64,000 bases of DNA from Xanthomonas euroxanthea (GTDB lineage: Bacteria; Pseudomonadota; Gammaproteobacteria; Xanthomonadales; Xanthomonadaceae), in the NCBI RefSeq assembly GCF_900476395.1, contig NZ_UIHB01000002.1, positions 651,126 to 715,125 of the forward strand, read 5' to 3'. Shown here one piece after another: positions 19,557 to 28,773 of this stretch (positions are counted from its first letter, which is position 1; each line of letters begins with the position of its first letter). The notes beneath the pieces were generated by a model. It had not been told where the DNA came from. It ran no database searches and worked only from the letters and a program-made list of their open reading frames with translations. Position numbers and translations under genes: made by a program.

Positions 19557-21260
19557 ATGACACCGGGGTTCCGCCAGTTCTGTGTTTCCGCCCTGACCGC
19601 CAGCCTCAGCCTGGCGGTTTTTGCTGCGTGGGCCGGCGAAATCAAGGGTGTCGGCATCAGCACCGGTGCCACCGGCACGCGTGCGGAGATCCAGCTGGCC
19701 GGCAGCGGCGGATTCAAGACGCTGTCGCTGGCCAACCCCAATCGCCTGGTGGTGGATTTTCCCGATTCTTCCGGTGTGCGTGGCCTCAAATTGCCGCCCG
19801 CAGCCGGCCTGGTGACCTCGGTGCGGACCGGCCAACCGGTGCCGGGCACCTTCCGGGTGGTCTTTGAGCTGGCGACGCCGGTCACGCCGTTGAAGCCGCA
19901 GATGCAGACGCTGGGCAGTGCGTCGACCCTGGTGATCGAGTGGCCGGGCGATTCGCCGGTCTCCGCCGGCACGGTGGCTGCCAACCCGACAACACCTGCG
20001 ACGCCGCCGCCGCGCCCGGCCAATGCACAATCCGAGGCGGCCCGCGCGACCGCTGCGTTGGCGGCGTCTGCGCAGCGTGCGTCGGTGGTGCCGCCTGCGC
20101 CGGCGCCCGCACCGTATGTCCCTGCCTCGGCCATGCCCAGCGTGACCCCGGCGCCGGTACCGACGACGGTGGCCACCGGCGTGCCGACACCGCGTCCAGG
20201 CACGGCCGCGGCCGCGGTAACCACCAGCACGTCCGCGCCAGCCGGCACTGCCGGCAACTCCTCCAATCGCACCGTCGCCACCGCCGGTACGTCGCCAGCA
20301 CCCGCGATGACAGGCAACGCCGCATCGCCGGCTGCCATCTTGAATGGCGGCAATGCGCCGATGGGCGCCGCGTCGGGTAATGCCGTGACTGCCACACCGA
20401 ATACCGCCGGCGGCGTTGCCGCGGCGGACAGCGACGATTTGCCGCCGCGTCCGGTACTGCCCAGCGAGGCCTCGCGGATCAAGATGGCACCCGGAATGCG
20501 GCCGCTGATCGTTGCGATCGATCCGGGACACGGTGGCCAGGATCCGGGCGCCATGGGCCCCACCGGCAAGCGCGAAAAGGATGTCACCCTGGCCGTCGGG
20601 CGCGAACTGGCGCGCCAGATTAACGCCACGCCCGGCATGAAGGCCTACCTGACACGCGATACCGACGTGTTCATTCCGCTGCCGATGCGCGCGCAGAAGG
20701 CACGCGCCGCCAAGGCCGACATCTTCATCTCCATCCATGCCGACGCTGCCGAGAATCGCAGTGCGACCGGCTCGTCGGTCTATGTGCTGTCGACCAAGGG
20801 GGCTTCCTCGCAGCGCGCGCGCTGGCTGGCCGACAAGGAAAATGCCGCCGACTTGGTCGGCGGCGTGCGTCTGCAGCAGACCGAAAGCACGCTGGCCAAT
20901 GTGCTGCTGGATCTGGCCCAGAGCGGCCACATGAAGGCCTCCGAGGATGCGGCAGGGCACGTGCTTGGCGGCCTCAAGCGGATCGGCAACAACCACAAGC
21001 CGCAGCTGGAACGCGCCAACTTCGCGGTGCTGCGCACCTCCGACATGCCGGCGATGCTGGTGGAGACCGCCTTCATTTCCAATCCGGACGAAGAGCGTCG
21101 CCTGATCGACCCGGCCTACCAGCGCAAGATCGCCGCGGCCGTGCTGGATGGCATCGATACCTTCTTCACCCGCCAGCCACCGCCAGGCACCTTGTTTGCC
21201 GCGCGCGCGCAGGCCGAAGCCGATGCCGGCGTCGGCACCGTGGCCGGCGGCAGCCGCTGA
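19557..21260 (+). CDS. amiC: N-acetylmuramoyl-L-alanine amidase with AMIN domain
   Basis: Periplasmic cell-wall amidase that cleaves septal peptidoglycan for daughter-cell separation, about 567 residues. A signal peptide (FCVSALTASLSLAVFAAWA, cleavage after AWA) precedes an AMIN domain at about 25-125, then an unusually long Pro/Ala/Thr-rich low-complexity linker at about 140-305, then the zinc-dependent Amidase_3 domain with AIDPGHGGQDPGA, REKDVTLAVGRELA, DIFISIHADAAENR and LVETAFISNPDEERRL. The ATG at 19557 is preferred; an in-frame GTG at 19539 is possible, and neither has a clear ribosome-binding site. The gene sits between tsaE and mutL, as in many gammaproteobacteria. Confidence 0.92.
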   Translation: MTPGFRQFCVSALTASLSLAVFAAWAGEIKGVGISTGATGTRAEIQLAGSGGFKTLSLANPNRLVVDFPDSSGVRGLKLPPAAGLVTSVRTGQPVPGTFRVVFELATPVTPLKPQMQTLGSASTLVIEWPGDSPVSAGTVAANPTTPATPPPRPANAQSEAARATAALAASAQRASVVPPAPAPAPYVPASAMPSVTPAPVPTTVATGVPTPRPGTAAAAVTTSTSAPAGTAGNSSNRTVATAGTSPAPAMTGNAASPAAILNGGNAPMGAASGNAVTATPNTAGGVAAADSDDLPPRPVLPSEASRIKMAPGMRPLIVAIDPGHGGQDPGAMGPTGKREKDVTLAVGRELARQINATPGMKAYLTRDTDVFIPLPMRAQKARAAKADIFISIHADAAENRSATGSSVYVLSTKGASSQRARWLADKENAADLVGGVRLQQTESTLANVLLDLAQSGHMKASEDAAGHVLGGLKRIGNNHKPQLERANFAVLRTSDMPAMLVETAFISNPDEERRLIDPAYQRKIAAAVLDGIDTFFTRQPPPGTLFAARAQAEADAGVGTVAGGSR

Positions 21261-21397
21261 GCCGCTCGGCTATCATTCCGCACTGATTCCTTGATGACGG
21301 CGCCCGTGCGCCGCCGGATTGCCGTGCCGACGTCTGCCTTACCTGTTACACCCTCGATGCGCGTGGACCTTTGCGTCCGGCACGAGCGCCTGCGCTG

Positions 21398-23263
21398 ATG
21401 GCGATCCGTCAGCTCCCCGAGATCCTGATCAACCAGATTGCCGCCGGCGAAGTCGTCGAGCGGCCTGCGTCGGTGGTCAAGGAACTGGTCGAAAACGCAC
21501 TCGATGCCGGTGCCACCCGCGTGGATATCGAGCTGGAAGAGGGCGGCGTGCGGCTGATCCGCATCCGCGACAACGGCGGCGGCATCACCCCCGACGAACT
21601 GCCGCTGGCGGTGTCGCGGCATGCCACCAGCAAAATCGCATCGCTGGACGATCTGGAGACCGTGGCCACGCTCGGCTTTCGTGGCGAAGCGTTGCCGTCG
21701 ATCGCCTCGGTCAGCCGTTTCACCCTGATTTCGCGCCGCCACGATGCCGAACATGGCTCCGCGCTGGAGATCGACGGTGGCCGCCTGGGCGAGGTGATGC
21801 CACGTGCACACGCGCCCGGCACCACGGTCGAAGTGCGCGAGCTGTTCTTCAACGTACCGGCGCGGCGCAAGTTCCTGCGTGCCGAGCGCACCGAGCTGGG
21901 GCATATCGAAGAGTGGCTACGCTCACTGGCGTTGGCGCGGCCCGATGTGGAATTGCGGGTTTCGCACAACGGCAAACCCTCGCGTCGCTACAAGCCGGGC
22001 GACCTGTATTCGGATGCGCGTCTGGGCGAAACCCTGGGCGAGGATTTCGCACGACAGGCCTTGCGCGTCGATCACAGTGGCGCCGGTCTGCGGCTGCACG
22101 GCTGGGTCGCCCAACCGCATTACTCGCGCGCCAGTACCGACCAACAGTATCTTTACGTCAACGGCCGCTCGGTGCGCGATCGCAGCGTCGCGCACGCGGT
22201 CAAGATGGCCTATGGCGATGTGCTGTTCCATGGCCGCCAGCCGGCCTACGTGCTGTTCCTGGAGCTGGATCCGGCGCGCGTGGACGTCAACGTGCATCCG
22301 GCCAAGCACGAGGTGCGTTTCCGCGAGGCGCGGCTGATCCACGACTTCGTCTACCGCACCTTGCAGGACGCGCTGGCGCAGACGCGCGCCGGCGCGATGC
22401 CCAACAGCAGCGCTACGGAAGGCACCGGCGATGTCGGCGCGGTGCCGGGCGGCATGCTCGATCGTCCAGGCTACGGAAGCGGAAGCAGCAGTGGCGGCGG
22501 TGGCACCGGCTACGGCCAGTGGACGCCATCGCAGACCCCGCTGGGTCTGCGCGTGGATGAGGCGCGTGCGGCCTACAGCGCGCTGTATGCGCCGCCGCCC
22601 AGCGGCGCGCAGCAGCAGTCGGCACGCTTGCCCGAGGGCGCGGGAATGGGCCTGCCGGCGACTGCCGCAGACAGCGGCGTGCCGCCGCTGGGCTATGCCG
22701 TCGCGCAGTTGCACGGCATCTACATCCTGGCCGAGAACGCCGAAGGCCTGATCGTGGTGGACATGCATGCCGCGCACGAACGCATCGGCTACGAGCGGCT
22801 CAAGAACGCGCACGACAGCATCGGCCTGCACGCGCAACCGCTGTTGGTGCCGATGACGCTGGCGGTGGGCGAGCGCGAGGCCGACACCGCCGAGCGCGAA
22901 GCCGACACGCTGGCCAGCCTGGGCTTCGAGGTCACCCGCGCCGGCCCGCAATCGCTGCACGTGCGCAGCATTCCCGCATTGCTTGCCAATGCCGACCCCG
23001 AGGCGCTGTTGCGCGATGTGCTCGGCGACCTGCGCGAACATGGCCAGAGCCGGCGCATTGCCGGGGCGCGCGACGAGCTGCTCTCCACCATGGCGTGCCA
23101 CGGCGCGGTGCGCGCGAACCGGCGCCTGACCGTGCCGGAAATGAACGCACTGCTGCGCGATATGGAAATCACCGAGCGCTCGGGCCAATGCAACCACGGT
23201 CGGCCGACCTGGGCACGGTTTACGCTGGGCGAAATCGATCGCTGGTTCCTGAGGGGGCGCTGA
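21398..23263 (+). CDS. mutL: DNA mismatch repair protein MutL
   Basis: Mismatch-repair ATPase of 621 residues. GHKL motifs are clear: [30 protein letters not shown] and [16 protein letters not shown]; then the transducer domain, a Gly/Ser-rich linker at about 345-420, and the C-terminal dimerisation domain. That domain has [12 protein letters not shown] (from about D455), matching the MutL endonuclease motif DQHA(X)2E(X)4E except Met for Gln, plus a late [10 protein letters not shown] block. This suggests a nicking-type MutL, expected where MutH is absent. The ATG at 21398 gives the canonical [19 protein letters not shown] start. Its stop overlaps the next start by 1 nt. Confidence 0.96.
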   Translation: MAIRQLPEILINQIAAGEVVERPASVVKELVENALDAGATRVDIELEEGGVRLIRIRDNGGGITPDELPLAVSRHATSKIASLDDLETVATLGFRGEALPSIASVSRFTLISRRHDAEHGSALEIDGGRLGEVMPRAHAPGTTVEVRELFFNVPARRKFLRAERTELGHIEEWLRSLALARPDVELRVSHNGKPSRRYKPGDLYSDARLGETLGEDFARQALRVDHSGAGLRLHGWVAQPHYSRASTDQQYLYVNGRSVRDRSVAHAVKMAYGDVLFHGRQPAYVLFLELDPARVDVNVHPAKHEVRFREARLIHDFVYRTLQDALAQTRAGAMPNSSATEGTGDVGAVPGGMLDRPGYGSGSSSGGGGTGYGQWTPSQTPLGLRVDEARAAYSALYAPPPSGAQQQSARLPEGAGMGLPATAADSGVPPLGYAVAQLHGIYILAENAEGLIVVDMHAAHERIGYERLKNAHDSIGLHAQPLLVPMTLAVGEREADTAEREADTLASLGFEVTRAGPQSLHVRSIPALLANADPEALLRDVLGDLREHGQSRRIAGARDELLSTMACHGAVRANRRLTVPEMNALLRDMEITERSGQCNHGRPTWARFTLGEIDRWFLRGR

Positions 23264-24201
23264 TGGCTGCATTGCACAGGGGGAACCGCTGGCTGCTCGG
23301 CACGCTGGTGTGTGCGGCGCTGGCCGGCTGCGGCAAGGACGCACCGCCGCCGGCGGCACCGGCCGCACTCGACAAGGCCTTCCTGGCCGACAACGCGGCC
23401 TGGCGCGAAGCGCGCCTGACCGAGCTGCGCGCGCCCGATGGCTGGACCAGCCTGGTCGGCCTGCACTGGCTGTCGCTGAAGGCGCACTACATCGGCAGCA
23501 GTGCCGACAGCGGCATCAGGCTGGCGGTCGGGCCGCCCAAGCTGGGCATGGTCTCCACCGAGGCCGACACGGTCTGGTTCGTGCCCGAGCGCGGCGCGGA
23601 ATTGAGCGTTGATGGCAAGCCGCTGACCGGCCGGATCCGCTTCCAGTCCGATCGCGACCCGCAGCCGACCTTCATCCATTTCGATGGCGGCAAGGGCGTG
23701 TTGAGCCTGATCCATCGCGGCGACCGCAACGCGCTGCGGGTCAAGCATGCCGACGCGCCGTCGCGCAGCCACTTCGCCGGGCTGGAGTACTGGCCGGCCG
23801 ATCCGTCCTGGCGCATCAGCGCACGCTATGTGCCCAACGATGTCGGCAAGACCATTCCGATCGTGGACATCGTCGGCATCAGCAGCGAGCAGCCCAATGC
23901 CGGGGCCATCGCCTTCGAGCGCGATGGCAAGGCGTATCGGCTGCAGACCATCGGCGAACCGGGGCGGCCGATGTTCGTGGTGTTCGCCGACCGCACCAGC
24001 GGGCACGGCAGCTATCCGGCCGGGCGCTTCCTGGACCTGGACGTGCCCGATGCCTCCGGGCATGTGGTCGTGGATTTCAACCGTGCCTACAACCCGCCGT
24101 GCGCGTTCACTCCGTTTGCGACCTGTCCGCTGCCGCCGCCGGAAAACCGCATCGACCTGGCGGTATCGGCAGGCGAGAAAACCTACAAGGTGCCGCACTG
24201 A
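23263..24201 (+). CDS. DUF1684 lipoprotein
   Basis: Predicted lipoprotein of 312 residues. The signal segment LLGTLVCAALAGC ends in lipobox LAGC. The mature part follows the DUF1684 pattern: WREARLTELRAPDGW, GLHWLSL, FFP-like middle blocks, DFNRAYNPPCAFTPFATCP and a short tail. Function of the family is unknown. The start codon overlaps the mutL stop (TGATG), implying translational coupling, though a functional link to mismatch repair is not evident. Confidence 0.88.
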   Translation: MAALHRGNRWLLGTLVCAALAGCGKDAPPPAAPAALDKAFLADNAAWREARLTELRAPDGWTSLVGLHWLSLKAHYIGSSADSGIRLAVGPPKLGMVSTEADTVWFVPERGAELSVDGKPLTGRIRFQSDRDPQPTFIHFDGGKGVLSLIHRGDRNALRVKHADAPSRSHFAGLEYWPADPSWRISARYVPNDVGKTIPIVDIVGISSEQPNAGAIAFERDGKAYRLQTIGEPGRPMFVVFADRTSGHGSYPAGRFLDLDVPDASGHVVVDFNRAYNPPCAFTPFATCPLPPPENRIDLAVSAGEKTYKVPH

Positions 24202-24231
24202 CGTGGAGACAGCGACGTGGTAGAGGCAAGC

Positions 24232-25182
24232 ATGCGCACCCGGCTGGCCGCCTGGTGCTGCGGCGCGGTGATCGCGCTGGGGCTGTGGAGCGGGGCAGCC
24301 GCACCGACCTGGGCACGTGCCGGCCACGACACGCCTGCCGGGCCGCCGGTGCCGTTGTTGTGGAGGGTCGATGGCAAGGGCGGCACGCTGTATCTGCTGG
24401 GCTCGTTCCATGTGCTCAAGCCCAGCGATTACCCCTTGTCGCCGGATGTGATGCAGGCATTCGCCAAGGCTGACAGGTTGGTGTTCGAATTGCCGCCGTC
24501 CGACGCGCAATCGCCCGAACTGGCCGGCCGCATGCTGCAGGCGGCGCGGCGCAGCGACGGGCGTCGCCTGCAGGACGTACTCGATCCAAAGACCTGGCAG
24601 GCGCTGACCAGCTACGCACGCAAGCGCGGGATGCAGGTGGACAGCTTGCAGCCACTGGAACCCTGGTTCGTGGCGTTGACGATCAGCCTGGCGGAGATGA
24701 GCCGGCAAGGCATGGATCCGGCTGCCGGCCTGGACCATTACCTGATGGCGCAGGCGCAAGCCCAGGGTAAACCGGCCGATGGGCTGGAGCGCGCCCAGGA
24801 GCAGATTGCCTTGCTCGACGGCATGTCGCCCACCGAGCAGCATCAGCTGCTGGAAGAGGCGCTGGACGACGCCGGCACCACCGATCAGCTGCGTCAGTTG
24901 CACGCGGCCTGGCGCAATGGCGATGTGCACACCCTGTCCACGCAGATGGCCGAGCAGATGCGGCAGCACTATCCGGCGCTGTACCAGGACATCAATGTCG
25001 AGCGCAATGCGCGCTGGGTGCCGCGGCTGGAACAGCGGCTGGGCAAAGGGAGCGGGACCACGCTGGTTGTGGTCGGTGCGCTGCATCTGCTGGGAAGCGA
25101 TGGAGTGGTCGAGCGCCTGCGCGCGCGTGGGTACCACGTGGAGCGGATCTGCGCGGCTTGCGCGGAGCAGGCCGGCCGCTGA
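24232..25182 (+). CDS. TraB/GumN family protein
   Basis: Secreted or periplasmic protein of about 316 residues. The N-terminus (AAWCCGAVIALGLWSGAAAP) looks like a signal peptide. Conserved TraB/GumN blocks are LYLLGSFHVLKPSDYPL near the start, a Glu-containing LVFELPP segment, LDHYLMAQAQ, and the C-terminal VVVGALHLLGSDGVV. The family resembles metalloproteases, and its bacterial members have no firm function; gumN lies beside the xanthan cluster in Xanthomonas, which is not here. The ATG at 24232 is preferred over the GTG at 24217 because GAGG lies 5 nt upstream of it. Confidence 0.85.
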   Translation: MRTRLAAWCCGAVIALGLWSGAAAPTWARAGHDTPAGPPVPLLWRVDGKGGTLYLLGSFHVLKPSDYPLSPDVMQAFAKADRLVFELPPSDAQSPELAGRMLQAARRSDGRRLQDVLDPKTWQALTSYARKRGMQVDSLQPLEPWFVALTISLAEMSRQGMDPAAGLDHYLMAQAQAQGKPADGLERAQEQIALLDGMSPTEQHQLLEEALDDAGTTDQLRQLHAAWRNGDVHTLSTQMAEQMRQHYPALYQDINVERNARWVPRLEQRLGKGSGTTLVVVGALHLLGSDGVVERLRARGYHVERICAACAEQAGR

Positions 25183-25228
25183 CTGGCGGCGCCGTGGAGC
25201 GTCTCACGCTCCAGGCGCCGCGCTTGCG

Positions 25229-25798
25229 TTACCCGCGGTTGCGGGCCTTGCCGGTGGTGCCGGCGCTACCGGCGGCAGTGCCGTGGGTGCCGGTGCCCAT
25301 CGGGCCGCTGCCCATGCCGCTCGCCCCCGGCGGCGGCGTACCAGGGCCGCCCGGACGCCCGAAACCGGCGCCGAAGTTGCGCTGGAACTCCTGCCACAAC
25401 TCCAGGTTGCGCTCGGTCAGCTGGTTCATCATCGCCCACGGGGTCTGCCCGAGCAGGTTGCCCATCTGCTGGCGGAACTGCTGCTGCTGATCCAGGAACA
25501 CCTGCATGCTGCGCTCCAGGTAGTTGCCCATGAAGCCCTGCAGCGAGTCGCCGTAGAAACGGATGATCTGGCTCAGCAGCTGGGTCGACAGCATCGGCTC
25601 GCCGTCCTGTTCACGGTCGGCAATGATCTGTAGCAAGACGGCGCGACTGAGGTCTTCACCGCTCTTGGCGTCGCGTACTTCGAATTCTTCGCCGTCGATG
25701 ATGAGCTGGCGCACATCTTCGATGGTGATGTAGCTGGAGATTTCCGTGTCGTAGAGACGGCGATTGGGATACTTCTTGATGATGCGAAGTCCGGCCAT
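25229..25798 (-). CDS. phaR: polyhydroxyalkanoate synthesis regulator PhaR
   Basis: DNA-binding regulator of PHA metabolism, 189 residues. The N-terminal PhaR/PhbF DNA-binding domain (RIIKKYPNRRLYDTEISSYI, IEDVRQLI) is followed by the PHB-accumulation regulatory domain (LLSQIIRFYGDSLQGFMGNYLE) and a Gly/Pro/Thr-rich tail. In other bacteria PhaR represses phasin and its own gene until it is titrated onto PHA granules. It lies downstream of phbB on the same strand, with candidate operator repeats in between. The ATG at 25798 is used; the frame is open to 25840. Confidence 0.93.
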   Translation of the reverse strand: MAGLRIIKKYPNRRLYDTEISSYITIEDVRQLIIDGEEFEVRDAKSGEDLSRAVLLQIIADREQDGEPMLSTQLLSQIIRFYGDSLQGFMGNYLERSMQVFLDQQQQFRQQMGNLLGQTPWAMMNQLTERNLELWQEFQRNFGAGFGRPGGPGTPPPGASGMGSGPMGTGTHGTAAGSAGTTGKARNRG

Positions 25799-25897
25799 GG
25801 AACGTTCACTCACAACGATAGTGCGCGCAGGATGGCGCACCGCAGCAGCCCTTGCAACCGCCGCAAGGCCTTATTTTCTTAAGCGCACACCAAAAAA

Positions 25898-25953
25898 ATG
25901 CTGCGCAGCATGATTTTCAAGGGATTTTCATGCTGCATCGCGAAGTTGCAGCA
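25898..25953 (-). promoter_or_regulatory. paired CTGC/GCAG inverted repeats upstream of phaR
   Basis: Two dyads lie in the phbB-phaR gap: ATGCTGCGCAGCAT (25898-25911), a perfect 14-bp palindrome, and TGCTGCA (25931-25937) with its exact inverted copy TGCAGCA (25947-25953), spacer 9. PhaR proteins bind CTGC/GCAG-type dyads (CTGC-N3-4-GCAG in Paracoccus), so autoregulation is a reasonable inference. Confidence 0.5.
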
Positions 25954-25957
25954 AACG

Positions 25958-26698
25958 TTACCAGCCCATGTGGTGGCCGCCGTTGATATCCAGATTGGAG
26001 CCCGTGATCCAGGCGGCCTCTTCCGCCACCAGGAAGGCCACCGCATAGGCGATTTCCTCCGGGCGGCCCAGGCGGCCTGTGGGGATGTCGGCGACGATCT
26101 TGGCGCGCACCTCTTCCGGGACCGCCATCACCATGTCGGTGGCCACATAGCCCGGCGACACGGTATTGACGGTCACCCCGAACGCGGCATTTTCGCGTGC
26201 CAGCGAGATGGTAAAGCCGTGCATGCCGGCCTTGGCGGCCGCGTAGTTGGCCTGCCCGTATTGGCCCTTCAGGCCATTGATCGAGCTGATCTGGATCACC
26301 CGTCCCCAGCCGCGCTGGCGCATGCCTTCGATCACGGGACGGGTGACGTTGAAGACCGAGTTGAGGTTGGTGTTGATGACGTCATGCCATTGTTCGGCGG
26401 TCATGCGATGGAAGGTGGTGTCGCGGGTGATGCCGGCGTTGTTGACCAGAATTTCGATCGGCCCAAGCGCTGCCTGGACGTCCTCGACCAGGCTGCGCGC
26501 ATGCTCGGAAGACGCCACGTCGCCGCGGAACAGGGCGATGTCGTAGCCCTGGCCCTGCATGCGCTGCTGCCAGGCCTGGGCTTTTTCGGCATTGCGGAAG
26601 TTGCTGGCCACCCGGTGGCCCTGGTCTGCCAGGCGCTTGCAGATGGCGGTGCCGATACCGCCGGTGCCGCCGGTGACCAATACGACGCGAGATGTCAT
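25958..26698 (-). CDS. phbB: acetoacetyl-CoA reductase
   Basis: NADPH-dependent short-chain dehydrogenase that reduces acetoacetyl-CoA to (R)-3-hydroxybutyryl-CoA for PHB synthesis, 246 residues. Visible are the cofactor motif VTGGTGGIG, NNAGITRD, the catalytic S...YxxxK in ISSINGLKGQYGQANYAAAK, and the PhbB-type VNTVSPGYVATDMV and NGGHHMGW ending. It is adjacent to phaR. No PHA synthase gene is in the window. A FabG role is possible but less likely given the NGGHHMGW end. Confidence 0.92.
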   Translation of the reverse strand: MTSRVVLVTGGTGGIGTAICKRLADQGHRVASNFRNAEKAQAWQQRMQGQGYDIALFRGDVASSEHARSLVEDVQAALGPIEILVNNAGITRDTTFHRMTAEQWHDVINTNLNSVFNVTRPVIEGMRQRGWGRVIQISSINGLKGQYGQANYAAAKAGMHGFTISLARENAAFGVTVNTVSPGYVATDMVMAVPEEVRAKIVADIPTGRLGRPEEIAYAVAFLVAEEAAWITGSNLDINGGHHMGW

Positions 26699-26783
26699 GA
26701 CGACTCCAATGGACAGAAGAAAGACTGCGGCGGTCAGGGCACAGGCGCGCTGCCTGGCCCGACGCCGGTGCTGGGGCGCAATT

Positions 26784-27683
26784 CTAGTCACGCCGGGGCG
26801 GTGATGCGCGTCCGTTGGCATCCAGATGCAGCTGCCGGGGCAACCGCTGCGGCAAAAAATGCTGCACCGCATGCTGCAGCACGGTGTCGAGCGCGGCACG
26901 GCGCGGCAATGCCGCCGGATCCTGTCCCAGGACCGCCCAGGCGGCGTGCAGCGCCGGTTGTGGGTCTGCATCGTCCAGCGCAGGCGCGGCGTGCGATTTG
27001 GACAGCTTGCGGCCGGCGTGGTCCAGGATCAGCGGCAGGTGCAGATAGCGTGGCTGCGGCAGGCCCAACGCGCGCTGCAGCAGCAACTGACGTGGGGTGG
27101 AATCGAGCAGGTCGGCGCCGCGCACGACATCGGTGATGGCCTGCGCGGCATCGTCGACCACCACCGCCAGCTGGTACGCCCAGTAGCCGTCGGCGCGGCG
27201 CAGCACCACATCGCCGACATCGGCATGCACATCCTGCACCACGTGGCCCTGCAGCGCGTCGTCGAAGCCGACCGGTGGCTGCGGCGGCACCCGCAGGCGT
27301 ACCGCGCGGCGGGCACTCAGCGGCGCCACGCAGGCATGGTGGATGCCGCCCATGCCGGCAAGATCGGCGCGGCTGCAGCTGCATTCGAAGGCCAGTCCCG
27401 CCTCCAGCAAGCTGGTGACGGCGGCGTCGTAGTGCGCGTGGCGGTCGGATTGATACAGCACCGGCAGGTCCGGGCGCAGGCCGAAGGCGGCCAGGGTGTG
27501 CAGTTGACGTTCGCAGGCGCCGGGCTCGGCGCGCGGTGGATCGATGTCTTCGACGCGCACGCACCACTGGCCACCGGCGTGCCGCGCGAGCAGCCAGCTG
27601 CCGAATGCCGCCAGCAGGGAGCCGAAGTGCAGCGGGCCGGTCGGGGAGGGCGCGAAGCGGCCGCGGTAGAGGAGGGCTGGCAT
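26784..27683 (-). CDS. gluQ: glutamyl-Q tRNA(Asp) synthetase
   Basis: Truncated glutamyl-tRNA synthetase paralogue that attaches glutamate to queuosine in tRNA(Asp), 299 residues. It keeps the class I HIGH-like motif FAPSPTGPLHFGS and the KMSKS-like motif KLSKSH but lacks the anticodon-binding domain. A zinc-binding pattern (CSCSR ... HHACV) is present. The window also encodes queG, another queuosine-pathway enzyme, about 9 kb away and not in the same operon. Confidence 0.93.
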   Translation of the reverse strand: MPALLYRGRFAPSPTGPLHFGSLLAAFGSWLLARHAGGQWCVRVEDIDPPRAEPGACERQLHTLAAFGLRPDLPVLYQSDRHAHYDAAVTSLLEAGLAFECSCSRADLAGMGGIHHACVAPLSARRAVRLRVPPQPPVGFDDALQGHVVQDVHADVGDVVLRRADGYWAYQLAVVVDDAAQAITDVVRGADLLDSTPRQLLLQRALGLPQPRYLHLPLILDHAGRKLSKSHAAPALDDADPQPALHAAWAVLGQDPAALPRRAALDTVLQHAVQHFLPQRLPRQLHLDANGRASPPRRD

Positions 27684-27780
27684 GATCGGCTGAATCGTCG
27701 GTCAGGTGATCGCTTGATTTCAAGCGCTGACGACCGCAGATCCGCTGCAGGTCATCCTGCTCGCGTGGAGTCATCGCACC

Positions 27781-28659
27781 ATGTTCAACCGCATTTTCCT
27801 GTTCCTGCTGACCAATTTTGCGGTGTTGATGCTGGCCGGCATCGTGATGTCGGTCGCGGGCGTCAATCCCGCGCGGATGAGCGGCCTGCTGGTGATGGCG
27901 GCCGTGTTCGGGTTCGGCGGCTCGTTCATCTCGTTGCTGATGTCCAAGTTCATGGCCAAGCGCAGCACTGGCGCGCAGGTGATCACCGAGCCACGCACGC
28001 CGACCGAGCGCTGGTTGCTGGAGACGGTGCGCCGTCAGGCCCAGGCGGCCGGCATCGGCATGCCGGAAGTGGCGGTTTACGACGGCCCGGAAATCAATGC
28101 CTTCGCCACGGGCGCCAACCGCAACAACGCGCTGGTCGCGGTGTCCACCGGGCTGCTGCAGAACATGAGCCAGGACGAGGCCGAGGCGGTGCTGGGCCAT
28201 GAAATCGCACATGTCGCCAATGGCGACATGGTCACCATGGCCTTGCTGCAAGGCGTGCTCAATACCTTCGTGATCGTGCTGGCACGCGTGGTCGGCGGCA
28301 TCATCGACAGTGCCATGTCGGGCAACCGCGATGGTGGCCGTGGCTTTGCCTACTACATCATCGTGTTCGTGCTGGAGATGGTGTTCGGCCTGTTCGCGAC
28401 GATGATCGCGATGTGGTTCTCGCGTCGCCGCGAATTCCGCGCCGATGCCGGTGGTGCGCAGCTGGCGGGTCGCGGCAAGATGATTGCCGCACTGGAGCGC
28501 CTGTCGCTGAACCACGGCCAGAACACCTTGCCCTCGCAGGTGCAGGCCTTCGGCATCTCCGGCGGTGTGGGCGACGGGCTGCGCCGGCTGTTCCTGAGCC
28601 ACCCGCCGCTGGCCGAGCGCATCGCCGCGTTGCGTGCCGCCAACGGTGCGGCGATGTAA
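27781..28659 (+). CDS. htpX: membrane zinc metalloprotease HtpX
   Basis: M48-family inner-membrane protease that degrades misfolded membrane proteins, 292 residues. There are two N-terminal membrane helices ([20 protein letters not shown] and a second at about 35-55), the zinc motif HEIAH at about 140-144, a further hydrophobic pair, and the downstream [13 protein letters not shown] segment supplying the third zinc ligand. Length is normal. It ends facing the fimX-like gene, with a bidirectional terminator between. Confidence 0.95.
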   Translation: MFNRIFLFLLTNFAVLMLAGIVMSVAGVNPARMSGLLVMAAVFGFGGSFISLLMSKFMAKRSTGAQVITEPRTPTERWLLETVRRQAQAAGIGMPEVAVYDGPEINAFATGANRNNALVAVSTGLLQNMSQDEAEAVLGHEIAHVANGDMVTMALLQGVLNTFVIVLARVVGGIIDSAMSGNRDGGRGFAYYIIVFVLEMVFGLFATMIAMWFSRRREFRADAGGAQLAGRGKMIAALERLSLNHGQNTLPSQVQAFGISGGVGDGLRRLFLSHPPLAERIAALRAANGAAM

Positions 28660-28705
28660 GACGGCCTTGCCAGATGCCCGCGTGACGCATTGGTTTACGC
28701 CAGCC

Positions 28706-28739
28706 AACAAAAAACCCGCAGCACGCGGGTTTTTTGTTG
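28706..28739. terminator. bidirectional intrinsic terminator
   Basis: AACAAAAAACCCGC, a short loop, then GCGGGTTTTTTGTT. The A-run on one side and T-run on the other let it serve both htpX (plus) and the fimX-like gene (minus), which converge here. Confidence 0.85.
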
Positions 28740-28773
28740 CCTGGCGCGAGGTGCCAGCGATGCGGCTGCGGCC

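Noticed and set aside
19967..20460. Possible frameshift or foreign insert in amiC
   Set aside because: The Pro/Ala/Thr-rich stretch is an in-frame low-complexity linker between the AMIN and amidase domains; the reading frame is continuous.
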